Positions 1 through 5,333 of a stretch of 5,333 bases of DNA are shown here, in pieces. The notes beneath the pieces are model-generated. The model was given only the letters and a program-made list of their open reading frames with translations. It did not search any database and was not told where the DNA came from. Origin of the DNA: Thermoplasmata archaeon (lineage in GTDB: Archaea > Thermoplasmatota > Thermoplasmata > UBA184). Each line of letters starts with the position of its first letter. The stretch's first letter is position 1. Made by a program: the position numbers and the translations under genes. The DNA lies in contig JAKAVH010000054.1 of assembly GCA_021827545.1 (NCBI GenBank), positions 1-5,333 on the forward strand. Direction: 5' to 3'.

Positions 1-84
1 TAAAGACAACCGTTTGCCGAGGACGACGAACGTGCGAGGGGTCAGTTCGAATGGTGGCGTCGTGGGTCCGCCCCTCTCCTCTCA
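1..84. other. Upstream non-coding stretch, no gene recognised
   Basis: I find no convincing gene in this stretch. The short open frames crossing it have no recognisable protein motif. It contains a TTCGAA palindrome at 46-51 and a weak CGAAC/GTTCG inverted repeat at 27-31 and 45-49. Just before the TATA-like box of the next gene there is a pyrimidine-rich run at about 71-84. Any upstream gene lies outside the window. Confidence 0.5.
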
Positions 85-96
85 TCTATCTATATG
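85..96 (+). promoter_or_regulatory. Archaeal TATA-like box for the membrane protein gene
   Basis: The AT-rich string CTATCTATATG stands out in a GC-rich background. The TATATG core at 91-96 is centred about 27 bases upstream of the GTG at 121. In archaea that distance places the transcription start at or next to the start codon, so the mRNA would be leaderless. The absence of a purine-rich ribosome-binding site before 121 agrees with this. No clear BRE is visible; the upstream flank is pyrimidine-rich. The inference comes from position and composition only. Confidence 0.6.
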
Positions 97-120
97 ACTG
101 CGCCCGGGTGATACACAAAC

Positions 121-810
121 GTGGCAGTCCCCAATGGGCCGGACGCCGGATCAGTGGCTCCCGACCTAGACCCCTCCCCCGAGGCGCTGACCCAGGCGTT
201 CGGACAGGCGGTCCGATTCCAGCGATACCTGCTGCGACGCGCATGCGGGATTGTCTACGCGATCTGGGCTGGCGCGATCGCCGCACTGCTCGGACTCCCG
301 ATAGTGATCGGGCGGTGGCCGGGTGCGAGTTCGCTGGCCGAGGGCATCGGAGTGGTCGTGGTCACGCTCGCGGCGTTCCTCGCCGCGGCGTTCTCGAGCC
401 GTCGGGTCTCCCAGCAGGCGCTACGGACCACGCGCTTGCGTACCCTGAGCTCCGCCCCCCTTCCGGGAACGGGACTCTGGGTCTGGCTGCTCGTTCCTGC
501 GTTCATCCTCACCATCTTCGCCGAGGTGATCGTCGGGCACAGCGCATTGGTGTTCTTCTATCTCTTCGTGACCGGCCTCGCCGCCTTCAGTCTCCAACGC
601 CAACGTCAAGCGCTGGGACAGGTCCCACCGGACGGAGCCTGGGCGTACGGCTCGCTGATCGTTGGCGCCGTTATCACGATCGGCCTGCTCGTTTCGCCGG
701 AATGGCCGATCTATCCGTGGGTATGGGTCCCCGTGCTGGGCGTGTGGCTCGCCGCCGCGCTCTACGCCCTCTACCGCGCCCCGGAGGAGCTCATCGGGGA
801 GGGGACATAG
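121..810 (+). CDS. Six-helix membrane protein of unknown function
   Basis: This is a 229-residue protein that I do not recognise as a named family. The first 40 or so residues are soluble and end in a basic stretch (R32, R35, R39, R40). Six hydrophobic segments follow at about 42-64, 73-92, 118-139, 141-158, 173-192 and 198-217. The loops at 93-107 and 159-163 are rich in arginine and are probably cytoplasmic, which places both termini inside. There is no signal peptide, catalytic motif or metal-binding cluster. The GTG start is chosen because it sits about 27 bases after a TATA-like box and no ribosome-binding site precedes it. The next gene, a winged-helix regulator, starts 3 bases after this stop, so the two are surely co-transcribed. 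A small membrane protein paired with a one-domain regulator suggests a membrane partner that senses stress or holds the regulator, but this is inference from context. Confidence 0.85.
   Translation: MAVPNGPDAGSVAPDLDPSPEALTQAFGQAVRFQRYLLRRACGIVYAIWAGAIAALLGLPIVIGRWPGASSLAEGIGVVVVTLAAFLAAAFSSRRVSQQALRTTRLRTLSSAPLPGTGLWVWLLVPAFILTIFAEVIVGHSALVFFYLFVTGLAAFSLQRQRQALGQVPPDGAWAYGSLIVGAVITIGLLVSPEWPIYPWVWVPVLGVWLAAALYALYRAPEELIGEGT
796..804 (+). promoter_or_regulatory. Shine-Dalgarno for the winged-helix gene
   Basis: GGGGAGGGG lies inside the last codons of the upstream gene and ends 9 bases before the ATG at 814. It supports that start and suggests translational coupling with the membrane protein gene. 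The first gene of this unit lacks such a site, which is the usual archaeal contrast between leaderless first genes and internal operon genes. Confidence 0.65.
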
Positions 811-813
811 GCG

Positions 814-1182
814 ATGCCTGGCAAGGTGCCTCCTTCGTGGTCCGAGCTGGGGGCCGAGCTCCAGCAGGAAACGTTCCGTCACTCGGTACGCGTCCTGATC
901 CTGCTTGCCCTGGGCACGAACGGGCGGCTCGGGTTCTCCGACCTTCTCGTGCTGACGCAGGTCGGCAAGGGCAGCCTGAGCCATCACCTCAAGCAGCTCG
1001 AGGCTGTCGGGTTCGTCTCGGTCCGTACCGTCCTAACGTTCGTGGGCCCTCGGGTCCTCGTGACGATTACCCCGGAGGGAGAGGCCGCGTACGCACGACT
1101 CGCTCAGGTGCTGTCGCGGATCATGCCCGGGAACCGACGACCGACGGTCACCGTCGGTTCAGCCGCTGAACCTTCCCACTGA
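814..1182 (+). CDS. Winged-helix DNA-binding regulator (ArsR/MarR-like, HTH_27 type)
   Basis: This 122-residue protein is essentially one winged-helix domain. Helix 1 runs at about 18-33 (SVRVLILLAL at 24-33). Helix 2 starts at FSDL (41-44). The recognition helix is about 51-65, with GKGSLSHHLKQLEAVGF at 51-67 matching the consensus 'G.LS.HL..LE..G.V'. The wing lies at about 68-87, ending in TITPEG at 84-89, and a last helix at about 90-104 may dimerise. Residues 105-122 look disordered. This pattern is that of the small archaeal and bacterial transcription regulators in the HTH_27 (PF13601) group. No cysteine cluster or ligand-binding domain is present, so a signal would have to come through another protein, perhaps the co-transcribed membrane protein. 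Its 3' end overlaps palindromes next to the ABC transporter promoter region, making the transporter operon the obvious candidate target (inference). Activator or repressor function cannot be told from sequence. Confidence 0.88.
   Translation: MPGKVPPSWSELGAELQQETFRHSVRVLILLALGTNGRLGFSDLLVLTQVGKGSLSHHLKQLEAVGFVSVRTVLTFVGPRVLVTITPEGEAAYARLAQVLSRIMPGNRRPTVTVGSAAEPSH
1140..1158. repeat. Perfect 19-bp palindrome at the regulator's 3' end
   Basis: ACCGACGGT and ACCGTCGGT are exact reverse complements (9-base arms) around a single C at 1149. A second pairing is also possible: GAACCGACG at 1131-1139 is the exact reverse complement of CGTCGGTTC at 1152-1160. The element lies within the codons for the probably disordered C-terminal tail of the regulator. 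It could be an operator or an RNA hairpin. No T-run follows, so an intrinsic terminator is not supported. Confidence 0.6.
1156..1172. promoter_or_regulatory. Perfect 17-bp palindrome, candidate operator copy 1
   Basis: GGTTCAGC and GCTGAACC are exact reverse complements around C1164. The core is GTTC-N7-GAAC. It overlaps the preceding palindrome by three bases, and a degenerate copy with the same half-site spacing occurs 43 bases downstream. Length and symmetry suit a dimeric winged-helix protein. Assigning it to the neighbouring regulator is inference. Confidence 0.5.
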
Positions 1183-1198
1183 TTGATACGCGGAACGG

Positions 1199-1214
1199 GG
1201 TTCGGTGGCTGAAC
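1199..1214. promoter_or_regulatory. Candidate operator copy 2 upstream of the ABC operon
   Basis: GGTTCGGTGGCTGAAC matches the palindrome at 1156-1171 at 13 of 16 positions and keeps the GTTC-N7-GAAC half-site spacing. A further GAAC at 1193-1196 adds an inverted half-site next to it. The centres of the two copies are 43 bases apart, about four DNA turns, so both would face the same side of the helix. This copy is intergenic, 43 bases before the ATPase start and just upstream of where its promoter should lie. That placement suggests control of the ABC operon. Confidence 0.5.
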
Positions 1215-1227
1215 TTCCGCAACTGGC

Positions 1228-1233
1228 TTAGAG
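1228..1233 (+). promoter_or_regulatory. Weak TATA-like element for the ABC operon
   Basis: TTAGAG is the most AT-rich hexamer near the expected archaeal box position, centred about 27 bases before the ATG at 1257. It is a poor match to a TATA box, as might be expected for a promoter needing an activator. The operon might instead be read through from the upstream pair, since the gap is only 74 bases. Confidence 0.25.
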
Positions 1234-1248
1234 GACGGGCACGGCTAA

Positions 1249-1254
1249 GGGAGG
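1249..1254 (+). promoter_or_regulatory. Shine-Dalgarno for the ABC ATPase
   Basis: GGGAGG lies only 2 bases before the ATG at 1257, closer than usual. It supports the start weakly. The protein N-terminus is of normal length for the family with this start, and no better start codon is visible nearby. Confidence 0.4.
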
Positions 1255-1256
1255 CG

Positions 1257-1955
1257 ATGGCAACCCGAAGCGGGGAAGGCCGCGAGCCGGTGGTCGTAGG
1301 CCGGGACGTCTGGAAGATCTACGGACGGGGCGACCTCGCGGTCTCAGCGCTGAAGGGAATGTCGCTCGAGATTTTCCGTGGAGAGATGCTCGCCGTGATG
1401 GGCGCGTCGGGATGCGGCAAGACGACGTTCCTCAACTGCTTCTCGGGCCTGGACGACATCGACCGGGGCGAGATCGCGATCGAGGGCGTCAACCTCGCGT
1501 CGATGGACGACCGCACGAAGAGCGCGTACCGCGCGCGCAAGGTCGGGTTCGTCTTCCAGTCGTACAACCTCCTGCCCGTACTCTCCGCGACCGAGAACGT
1601 AGAGATTCCTCTCCTGGTCGCCGGCGTTCCCAAGCGCGAAGCGCGGGAGCGCGCCCACGCGACGCTGACCGAGCTCGGACTGGGTGAGCGTCTCGACCAC
1701 CGCCCGTCCCAACTCTCGGGAGGGCAGCAGCAGCGCGTATCGCTCGCCCGGGCGCTCGTTGGCCGCCCCGCGATCGTTTGGGCCGACGAGCCGACGGGCA
1801 ACCTTGACGAAGAGGACTCCCACCAGGTGACGATGCTCCTGCGCGAACTCAACACGCGCTTCCACCAGACGATCGTTGTGGTGACCCATGACCCGGCCGT
1901 GGCCGGAGCGTGCGATCGGACCCTCCGCATGAGGGACGGTCAGTTCGTGAGCTAG
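1257..1955 (+). CDS. ABC transporter ATP-binding protein, MacB/LolD/FtsE-like
   Basis: The 232-residue ATPase has every catalytic motif of an ABC nucleotide-binding subunit. The A-loop tyrosine is Y22. Walker A is GASGCGKT at 49-56. The Q-loop is FQSYNLLP at 100-107, the LolD/MacB style of Q-loop. The signature is LSGGQQQR at 153-160. Walker B is IVWADEPT at 173-180 with catalytic E178, the D-loop is GNLD at 181-184, and the H-loop is H211 in VVVTHD. Its length is typical of free-standing subunits that pair with FtsX-fold permeases; in bacterial MacB the ATPase is fused to the permease. It should form a cytoplasmic dimer that hydrolyses ATP to move the permease encoded 11 bases downstream. 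The only mild oddity is cysteine in the Walker A loop (GCGKT) where many relatives have serine. Family membership is clear; substrate is not. Confidence 0.96.
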   Translation: MATRSGEGREPVVVGRDVWKIYGRGDLAVSALKGMSLEIFRGEMLAVMGASGCGKTTFLNCFSGLDDIDRGEIAIEGVNLASMDDRTKSAYRARKVGFVFQSYNLLPVLSATENVEIPLLVAGVPKREARERAHATLTELGLGERLDHRPSQLSGGQQQRVSLARALVGRPAIVWADEPTGNLDEEDSHQVTMLLRELNTRFHQTIVVVTHDPAVAGACDRTLRMRDGQFVS

Positions 1956-1963
1956 AAGGAGGT
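1956..1963 (+). promoter_or_regulatory. Strong Shine-Dalgarno that sets the permease start
   Basis: AAGGAGGT begins right after the ATPase stop codon and lies 3 bases before the GTG at 1967. It is a near-perfect anti-SD match. It decides the permease start in favour of GTG 1967 over an in-frame ATG at 1910, which would overlap the ATPase gene by 46 bases and add 19 charged residues before the first membrane helix. Confidence 0.85.
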
Positions 1964-1966
1964 CCC

Positions 1967-4936
1967 GTGGCCGCTCTCAACCTCGTCGTCGGCGCTCTGC
2001 TGCTGGTCCTGCTCGTGATCGCCGCCGTCACGCTCGTGCTGGCGCTCCGCCACCGCCTCGCGTTCCGGGTCGGCATACGGAACGTCTTCCGGGCCCGCGG
2101 GCGAACGATTCTCCTGGTCCTGGGACTGCTCGTCGCAACGACGATCATCTCGGGAAGCCTCGTCATTGGGAACACTATCACCGAGGTGAACGTCCACTAC
2201 ACGGTCCTCGCGATCGGTCATAACGACGAGGTCGTCGGAAACCAAACCCCGTCCGGGGCGTACCTCCCGTTCCCCTACTCGGTCTACACCAACGTCTCCA
2301 GCGCGACCGCCGGCGACCACTCGATTGCAGGCATGGCGCCCGAGATAGTGAGTACGGCCTCGTTGTACGATCGGACGAACGGTGTGCCCCAGACGAACCT
2401 GAACCTGATCGGCGTCAACGCGAACCAGAGCACCCAGCTCGGTAATTTCGTCAGTATCTCGGGGGCGACCGTCGTGGGTCCGGCGCCCGGCGAGGTGCTC
2501 CTCGACGAGCTCGCCGCCTCCGAGCTGAACGCCTCGGCCGGCGATGCCGTCGCCCTGTACGGCTCGACGGGGACGCCAATCTCGGCGACGATCCAGGCCG
2601 TCGTCCAGGACAACATCCGCGGAGCATTCCCCACGGGAGGCGTCGGCGACTACGGCAGCGTCTTCGTCGACCTCTCGACCGCCCAAAACCTGGAGAACAT
2701 GTCCGGCCAGATCAACTTCCTCTCGGTCACGAACGTCGGCGACCAGGCGAACCGTCTCGCGCTCGCCCCCGCGGTGAGCGCGACGCTCAATACGACGCTC
2801 GCCGGCATCCCCGCGGCGAGCGGACTCACCGTGGACCAGCTCCTCGTGAACGGCCTGGAGAGCGCGGCCTCGATCGGGAGCAGCGACTCGACGCTCTTCC
2901 TCGTTCTCGGGCTCTTTTCCATCGTCGCCGGCGCGATGCTCATCGTCGGTATATTCGTCCTCCTCGCCGAAGAGCGCAAGGGGGAGATGGGCGTCCTACG
3001 GGCCCTTGGGTTCCAGCAGCGCGAACTCGTTTATTCGTACTTCTTCGAGGGGCTCACCTACTCGGCGGGGAGCGCGCTCGCCGGCACCTTCCTCGGCGTC
3101 GGGGTCGGCTACGGGCTCGCCTACGCGTTTGGGATCCTCTTCCCGAGCCCCGGCCTCCCGTCGAACGCGATCCTCGACTCCTTCACGGTGACGTTCGAGA
3201 GCCTCCTCATCGCCTACGTTGTCGGGCTCCTGCTGACGCTCGCCACGGTCGTGGCCGCCAGCTACCGGGCGAGCCGATTCAACATCGTCCGCGCGGTCCG
3301 GAATCTCCCCGAACCCCCGCCCGCTGTCCGGACCTACAGCTACCTCGCAGCCCTCGGTGCGGTCGCGCTCGTCGTTGGGGCCCTGATCTACGCGGCAACC
3401 TACAGTGGGACCTCGAACGTCTCCTACCCCATCCTGGGAGGGACGCTTGGGATCGTGGGAGTCACGCTCGTTGCCGCACGGTTCGCGCCGAACCGCGTCG
3501 TGTTCTCGGTCGCCGGAGCGGCCCTGACAGTCTGGTGTGGGTACAGCCCGCTGCACGACTTCTTCCTCGGAACAGCCCACGGGGGCGGGATCTTCGCGCT
3601 CTTTGTCCTCGGGATCATCATGGTCGGGGGCGCGCTCCTCGTCGTCTCCTTCAACGCCCCCGCCCTCGCCCAGGGGATCCTAAGGCTCGCCGGGGGTCGG
3701 AGTCAGCGGGCCCCGGTGGCCATGGTCGCGCTCTCCTACCCCAGCCGGCGAGCTTCTCGCACCACGATCAGCCTCGCGATCTTCGCCCTAGTGATCTTCG
3801 TCCTGGTCGTGGTCGCGGGGGTCGGAGCGAGCGTCGATGGGAGCCTGAGCAGCACGCTTCAAAAGGAATCCGGTGGATACACCTTCGCGGCGTTCTCCTC
3901 GACCCCGATCCCGGATCTTCCCGAGATGGTCGAGAACAACTCGACGCTCGCGCCGTACTTCTCTCACGTCGTCCCGATGGTCTACGGGGGGGTCTACGTC
4001 ACCGTGCCCGGGTACGCTGGGAACCCGTACCCCGATTACGTCTACTCCGGCCCTGCCAACGCGTCCGCCTCCACGAGCTTCTACGCGACCAATCAGTACT
4101 CCTTCACGGCGACCGAAGGAGGCCTCAGCGCCTCCCAGGTCTTTGCCGAACTCGCTACCGAGCCCGGCGTGGCGATCGTGGACGGGAGCTTCTCCGCCGC
4201 TTCCACGAGCCTCACCGGGGGCTCCAGCGGCAACCCGAACGTGACCCCGGGTGAGTCGATCGAGTTGACCAACCCGAACACCGGCAACACCACGACTGTT
4301 CAGGTGATCGGGATCATGTCGCAGTCGCTCCTAACGGGCGTCTTTGCCAGCCCTCCGACCGCGACGGCTCTAGGGATTTCCTCGGAGGTGAAAGGTTTCT
4401 TCCTGACGCTCACGCCGGGCGCCTCCGCGACGCGCGCGGCGCAGCTCACGAAGTCGGCGTTCTTCTCCTATGGGCTCACCGTCGTCAACATCGGCGACCT
4501 CCTCGCGTCCTCGATCGCGTCCACGGAGGGTGCGATCGGTCTCCTTCAGATCTTCGTCGGGCTCGGCCTCGCGGTCGGCGTCGTCGGGATGGGGATCGTC
4601 GCTCTGCGTGCGGTCGTCGAGCGCCGCAGGGAGATTGGCATGCTCCGGGCGAACGGATTCACTCGGGGCATGGTCCTGAAGTCGTTCTTTGTCGAGTACT
4701 CGTTCGTCACGCTGCTCGCGGTCGCGATCGGAACCGGGCTCGGCCTCCTCATCGTCTGGGACCTCACCCAGAGCGCGGGAGCGTCATCCGAAGGAATCAC
4801 GGTCTTCACGGTCCCCTGGCTCAACCTCCTGATCTTCCTTGCCGTGGCGTACGGGCTCGCGATGGTCGCGATCACCGGCCCGTCGCTCCGCGCGGCCCGC
4901 ATGCCCCCGGCCGAGGCCGTGCGACCCACCGAGTGA
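1967..4936 (+). CDS. Large double-FtsX ABC transporter permease (MacB/LolC-like)
   Basis: The protein has 989 residues from the GTG at 1967, set by the strong upstream ribosome-binding site. Two FtsX-type halves are visible. Half 1 has a basic lead-in (RNVFRARGRT, 37-46), a helix at 47-69, an extracytoplasmic domain at about 70-307, and helices at 309-334, 363-392 and 412-433. Half 2 has a basic lead-in near 592-598, a helix at 600-621, an extracytoplasmic domain at about 622-853, and helices at 855-882, 906-932 and 950-971. Each half has a matching coupling motif after the helix that follows its outer domain: ERKGEMGVLRALGF (336-349) and ERRREIGMLRANGF (885-898). Between the halves are four more helices (458-479, 487-504, 510-526, 540-562), and one extra helix (6-27) precedes half 1. 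The 13 helices place both outer domains outside and all basic loops inside. All twelve N-X-S/T sequons lie in predicted outside regions. The gene forms an operon with the ATPase. FtsX permeases usually act by mechanotransmission rather than a through-channel; substrate unknown. No MacA-like adaptor gene is in view. Confidence 0.93.
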   Translation: MAALNLVVGALLLVLLVIAAVTLVLALRHRLAFRVGIRNVFRARGRTILLVLGLLVATTIISGSLVIGNTITEVNVHYTVLAIGHNDEVVGNQTPSGAYLPFPYSVYTNVSSATAGDHSIAGMAPEIVSTASLYDRTNGVPQTNLNLIGVNANQSTQLGNFVSISGATVVGPAPGEVLLDELAASELNASAGDAVALYGSTGTPISATIQAVVQDNIRGAFPTGGVGDYGSVFVDLSTAQNLENMSGQINFLSVTNVGDQANRLALAPAVSATLNTTLAGIPAASGLTVDQLLVNGLESAASIGSSDSTLFLVLGLFSIVAGAMLIVGIFVLLAEERKGEMGVLRALGFQQRELVYSYFFEGLTYSAGSALAGTFLGVGVGYGLAYAFGILFPSPGLPSNAILDSFTVTFESLLIAYVVGLLLTLATVVAASYRASRFNIVRAVRNLPEPPPAVRTYSYLAALGAVALVVGALIYAATYSGTSNVSYPILGGTLGIVGVTLVAARFAPNRVVFSVAGAALTVWCGYSPLHDFFLGTAHGGGIFALFVLGIIMVGGALLVVSFNAPALAQGILRLAGGRSQRAPVAMVALSYPSRRASRTTISLAIFALVIFVLVVVAGVGASVDGSLSSTLQKESGGYTFAAFSSTPIPDLPEMVENNSTLAPYFSHVVPMVYGGVYVTVPGYAGNPYPDYVYSGPANASASTSFYATNQYSFTATEGGLSASQVFAELATEPGVAIVDGSFSAASTSLTGGSSGNPNVTPGESIELTNPNTGNTTTVQVIGIMSQSLLTGVFASPPTATALGISSEVKGFFLTLTPGASATRAAQLTKSAFFSYGLTVVNIGDLLASSIASTEGAIGLLQIFVGLGLAVGVVGMGIVALRAVVERRREIGMLRANGFTRGMVLKSFFVEYSFVTLLAVAIGTGLGLLIVWDLTQSAGASSEGITVFTVPWLNLLIFLAVAYGLAMVAITGPSLRAARMPPAEAVRPTE

Positions 4937-5075
4937 TCGTCCCGAAGTCCCGTATGGGGTCCGGCCGAACGCAACTGCGCAGCTTCACCACCGGCTCGCG
5001 TCGACGAGGTCCCGGCCGTCCGGGGCCGTCGAGGACCGTCTAATAGAGGTGCCTGCTCGTCGGTCCGATAGGCGC
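4937..5075. other. Intergenic gap with a GC-rich inverted repeat
   Basis: No gene is seen here. A GC-rich imperfect inverted repeat occupies 5008-5037: GGTCC/GGACC outer arms and CGGCC/GGCCG inner arms around a six-base loop, with mismatches between. It might cap the ABC operon transcript. No T-run follows, so a terminator call is not supported. The 3' part carries a TATA-like element for the next gene. Confidence 0.4.
5040..5046 (+). promoter_or_regulatory. TATA-like box for the tRNA methyltransferase gene
   Basis: CTAATAG is the only AT-rich patch in the GC-rich gap and is centred about 32 bases before the ATG at 5076. An archaeal start site about 25-27 bases downstream would leave only a few untranslated bases, and no clear Shine-Dalgarno is present. 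This suggests the gene is transcribed separately from the ABC operon. Confidence 0.45.
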
Positions 5076-5333
5076 ATGCCGGAAGAGGTGTGGCAGGAGG
5101 GTGATTCGGCCGCGCTCAAGCACACCGGCGCCCCCTCGTTGCTGGTGCGCCTCGCTCGGGGACCGATACGGCTCGGCGACGTCGGACTGATCGATCTGAC
5201 CTCCCAGCTGGGCTCTCCCCCCGGCGGTTCGATCGACTGGCTCGGAACGCCGTACCGAGTGGTGCGTCCGAGCCTGTCGGACCTGTTCGCGACGATGACG
5301 CGCGGAGCGCAGATAATCGCCCTGAAGGACTGC
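5076..5333 (+). CDS. tRNA (adenine-N1)-methyltransferase, TrmI family, N-terminal part
   Basis: The first 86 codons are present and the frame runs off the window edge. The segment matches the N-terminal domain that precedes the SAM-binding Rossmann fold in TrmI/Gcd14-type enzymes. The diagnostic part is GTPYRVVRPSLSDL at 57-70 followed by RGAQIIALKD at 76-85, equivalent to the family's 'vlRP.l.D....m.R..Q.iypKD' block. Residues 1-56 fit the small beta-rich leader. In archaea this enzyme methylates N1 of adenines 57 and 58 in the T-loop of tRNA using S-adenosylmethionine; in bacteria it acts on A58. The catalytic and SAM-binding motifs lie beyond the window. The ATG at 5076 is favoured over an in-frame GTG at 5049, which would overlap the likely promoter. 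The gene is housekeeping and probably unrelated to the transporter. Confidence 0.85.
   Translation, partial: MPEEVWQEGDSAALKHTGAPSLLVRLARGPIRLGDVGLIDLTSQLGSPPGGSIDWLGTPYRVVRPSLSDLFATMTRGAQIIALKDC

Noticed and set aside
27..49. CGAAC/GTTCG inverted repeat upstream of the first promoter, as a further operator copy
   Set aside because: The half-sites are in the opposite order to the GTTC-N7-GAAC elements and have a different spacing (13 bases). Five-base arms are easily found by chance.
38..60. Possible tRNA T-loop (AGTTCGAAT)
   Set aside because: The flanking bases do not form the five-base T stem, and no acceptor or anticodon arm is found around it.
1..84. Possible divergent minus-strand gene starting at base 84 and running off the left edge
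   Set aside because: The frame stays open for 28 codons, but this is too short to judge, has no recognisable motif, and its start would lie almost on top of the TATA-like box.
51..1169. Long open frame (372 codons) across the membrane protein and regulator genes in another phase
   Set aside because: Its product is arginine-, proline- and glycine-rich with no domain pattern, typical of an out-of-frame reading of GC-rich coding DNA. It overlaps two frames with clear membrane-helix and winged-helix patterns.
1140..1182. Intrinsic terminator at the end of the regulator gene
   Set aside because: The palindromes can form hairpins, but no T-run follows, they lie before the stop codon, and the duplicated half-site pattern fits protein binding better.
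1319..1930. Long minus-strand open frames opposite the ABC ATPase gene
   Set aside because: They are antisense to a gene with every ABC motif intact, and their products are low-complexity and rich in arginine and serine.
1952..2686. Minus-strand frame of 244 codons opposite the permease start
   Set aside because: The product is a highly charged, low-complexity R/D/E/G-rich chain with no domain pattern, mirroring the codon bias of the permease gene on the other strand.

Overview
The window looks like a piece of a GC-rich archaeal chromosome, most plausibly a high-GC Thermoplasmatota lineage. That placement is an inference. It rests on a TATA-like box about 27 bases upstream of a leaderless GTG start, strong Shine-Dalgarno sequences at internal operon genes, an archaeal-looking tRNA m1A methyltransferase start, and the pairing of a small membrane protein with a one-domain winged-helix protein. 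I see no rRNA, tRNA, insertion sequence, CRISPR array or phage gene.

Layout, all genes on the + strand. Bases 1-120 are upstream DNA with a TATA-like box. Bases 121-1182 hold a two-gene unit: a six-helix membrane protein of unknown function and a winged-helix regulator whose start lies 3 bases after the first gene's stop. Bases 1131-1218, spanning the regulator's 3' end and the following gap, carry clustered perfect and near-perfect palindromes that look like operator sites. Bases 1257-4936 encode a MacB/LolD-type ABC transporter: a 232-residue ATPase followed, 11 bases later, by a 989-residue double-FtsX permease. Bases 4937-5075 are intergenic. Bases 5076-5333 are the first 86 codons of a TrmI-family tRNA (adenine-N1)-methyltransferase cut by the window edge.

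Working model (inference): the membrane protein and the winged-helix protein are co-expressed, and the regulator may bind the palindromes beside its own 3' end to control the ABC operon. The ATPase drives an unusually elaborate permease with two large extracytoplasmic domains, probably glycosylated. Mechanotransmission or export of a lipid-linked, peptide or drug-like substrate at the cell envelope is the family expectation, but the substrate cannot be read from sequence. The methyltransferase is a housekeeping gene and probably a separate transcription unit.
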